From: Tardiphaga sp.
GTDB lineage: Bacteria > Pseudomonadota > Alphaproteobacteria > Rhizobiales > Xanthobacteraceae
Assembly (NCBI GenBank): GCA_028290765.1
Contig: JAQGJF010000724.1
Location: forward strand, 1 to 5,941
Direction of reading: 5' to 3'
Length of the DNA: 5,941 nucleotides
The first letter of the stretch is position 1. Every line of letters starts with the position of its first letter. Below the pieces are notes generated by a model. The model was not told the DNA's origin. It worked only from the letters and a program-made list of their open reading frames with translations, and searched no databases. The position numbers were made by a program, and so were the translations under genes. Positions 4,629 to 5,941 of this stretch are shown here, piece by piece.

Positions 4629-5941
4629 ATGGTTGACTATGACATGGTCGTCATCGGATCCGGCCCGTCCGGCCGCCGGGCGGCGATCCAGTTCGCCAAG
4701 CTCAACAAATCGGTGCTGGTGGTTGAAAAAGGCCGCCGGGTCGGCGGCGTCTCGGTCCACACCGGCACCATCCCCTCCAAGACCCTGCGCGAAACCGTGC
4801 TCAACCTTTCGGGCTGGCGCGAACGCGGCTTCTACGGCCGGTCCTACCGGGTCAAGCAGGATATCGGCGCGCAGGATCTGATCGCCCGGCTGCAAAAGAC
4901 GCTGGACCACGAGGTCGAGGTGCTGGAGCACCAGTTCAGCCGCAACGCCGTGCGCACCGCCTGCGGCGAGGCCCGCTTTGTCGGCCCGCACCAGATCGAG
5001 ATCACCGCTGAGGGCGGCGAGACGCGCGTGGTTTCCGCCAGCCATATCCTGATCGCCTGCGGGACCCGGCCGTTCCGGCCCGACTATGTGCCCTTCAACA
5101 ACAAGACGGTGTTCGACAGCGACGAGATCATCGACCTGCCGAAACTGCCGCGCAGCCTGGCGGTGATCGGCGCCGGCGTGATCGGCGTCGAATATGCCAC
5201 CATCTTCTCCGCGCTCGACGTCGCGGTGACGCTGATCGAACCGCGGCCGACCTTCCTGGATTTTATCGACAAGGAGCTGATCGACGAGTTCATGCATGAA
5301 CTGCGCGACCGCAATGTCGCGCTGCGGCTCGGCTCGGCGGTCAATTCGATCGAGCACAGCGAGGGCGGCGGCATCGTCACGCGGCTGGCCGACGGTCGCC
5401 ACGTCGCCTCGGAAATGCTGCTGTTCGCGGCCGGCCGCGTCGGCGCCACCGACCGGCTCAATCTCGAGGCGGCCGGGATCACGGTCGATCATCGCGGCCG
5501 GATTGCGGTCGATCCGATGACCCTGCAGACCAACGTGCCGCATATCTACGCCGCCGGCGACGTGATCGGCTTTCCGAGCCTGGCCTCGACCTCGATGGAG
5601 CAGGGCCGCGTCGCCGCCTGTCACGCGCTGGGCATGGAGCCGATGGCGCCGCCGGAGTTCTTTCCCTACGGGATCTATTCGGTGCCGGAAATTTCCACCA
5701 CCGGGCTGACCGAGGAGGAAGTGCGGAAGAAGGGCATTCCCTACGAGGTCGGCGTGGCGCGTTTCCGCGAGACCTCGCGCGGGCACATCATGGGGCTCAA
5801 CAGCGGCATGATGAAGATGATCTTCTCGACCCGGACCCGCCGGCTGCTCGGCGTGCACATCCTCGGCGAGGGCGCCACCGAACTGATTCACATCGGCCAG
5901 GCGGTGCTCAACCTCAAGGGCACCATCGATTACTTCATCCA
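4629..5941 (+). CDS. sthA: Soluble pyridine nucleotide transhydrogenase SthA (3' end outside window)
   Basis: 437 residues are visible without a stop; the family is about 465-475 residues, so roughly the last 30 (dimer-interface tail) are missing. SthA is a cytoplasmic FAD flavoprotein that moves reducing equivalents between NADPH and NAD+. Domains in order: the FAD dinucleotide fold GSGPSG (10-15) with Glu33; the family signature VGGVSVHTGTIPSKTLRE (38-55); the ILIACGTRP strand; the NAD(P) fold VIGAGVIGVEY (179-189) with acidic Glu204 in LIEPR; the second FAD contact YAAGDVIGFPSLAST with Asp311; then the dimerisation domain from about 345 (YGIYSVPEIS). In the signature, the two cysteines of lipoamide dehydrogenase-type enzymes are Ser42 and Thr47. 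This excludes a disulfide reductase and supports transhydrogenase. VHTGTIPSKTLRE and GFPSLASTSMEQGR resemble the actinobacterial type more than the E. coli type, as I remember those sequences. It is divergent from the MFS gene. Confidence 0.95.
   Translation, partial: MVDYDMVVIGSGPSGRRAAIQFAKLNKSVLVVEKGRRVGGVSVHTGTIPSKTLRETVLNLSGWRERGFYGRSYRVKQDIGAQDLIARLQKTLDHEVEVLEHQFSRNAVRTACGEARFVGPHQIEITAEGGETRVVSASHILIACGTRPFRPDYVPFNNKTVFDSDEIIDLPKLPRSLAVIGAGVIGVEYATIFSALDVAVTLIEPRPTFLDFIDKELIDEFMHELRDRNVALRLGSAVNSIEHSEGGGIVTRLADGRHVASEMLLFAAGRVGATDRLNLEAAGITVDHRGRIAVDPMTLQTNVPHIYAAGDVIGFPSLASTSMEQGRVAACHALGMEPMAPPEFFPYGIYSVPEISTTGLTEEEVRKKGIPYEVGVARFRETSRGHIMGLNSGMMKMIFSTRTRRLLGVHILGEGATELIHIGQAVLNLKGTIDYFI

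Noticed and set aside
4608..5891. Long - strand open frame (427 codons) antisense to sthA
   Set aside because: No recognisable fold and a composition typical of antisense reading; sthA motifs are intact throughout the same bases.

Overview
The window is GC-rich DNA, densely coding on both strands, and looks like an alphaproteobacterial chromosome. The best guess is the Bradyrhizobium/Rhodopseudomonas group (Nitrobacteraceae). This rests on the overall protein character and on the GTCCCGGC-GAAG-GCCGGGAC intergenic repeat, a type I associate with that group; I could not run a database search.

Layout, left to right. (1) 1-560, + strand: the C-terminal part of an acyl-CoA dehydrogenase whose start lies before the window. 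(2) 561-697: a short gap between two converging genes, almost filled by two inverted copies of a REP-like palindrome (29-nt perfect arms at 575-603 and 665-693). (3) 698-4463, - strand: three genes in one direction, in transcription order a DHA2-type MFS efflux transporter (4463-3054), a rhodanese/ChrB-domain fusion protein (2930-2112) and a long-chain ChrA chromate transporter (2095-698). The last two are 16 nt apart and almost certainly co-transcribed. The MFS gene is separated from them by 123 nt holding two small inverted repeats, so its membership in the operon is open. (4) 4464-4628: a 165-nt divergent intergenic region. (5) 4629-5941, + strand: sthA, soluble pyridine nucleotide transhydrogenase, cut off by the window end about 30 residues short of its usual length.

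Functionally, the central block reads as a chromate (oxyanion) resistance module: ChrA exports chromate from the cytoplasm, and the rhodanese-ChrB protein is probably a cytoplasmic helper acting on sulfur, thiol or chromate chemistry. The MFS pump may add a further efflux route or may be an independent gene. sthA balances NADH and NADPH; its position next to an oxidative-stress-related module is suggestive but could be chance. The ACAD fragment belongs to fatty-acid or dicarboxylate CoA degradation and is unrelated to the chromate genes.

The most noteworthy points are the rhodanese-ChrB fusion, the REPIN-like doublet between convergent genes, the absence of both usual redox cysteines in SthA, and an ACAD subunit that seems to lack a catalytic glutamate at either of the two known positions. 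I see no RNA gene, CRISPR array, insertion sequence or phage gene.
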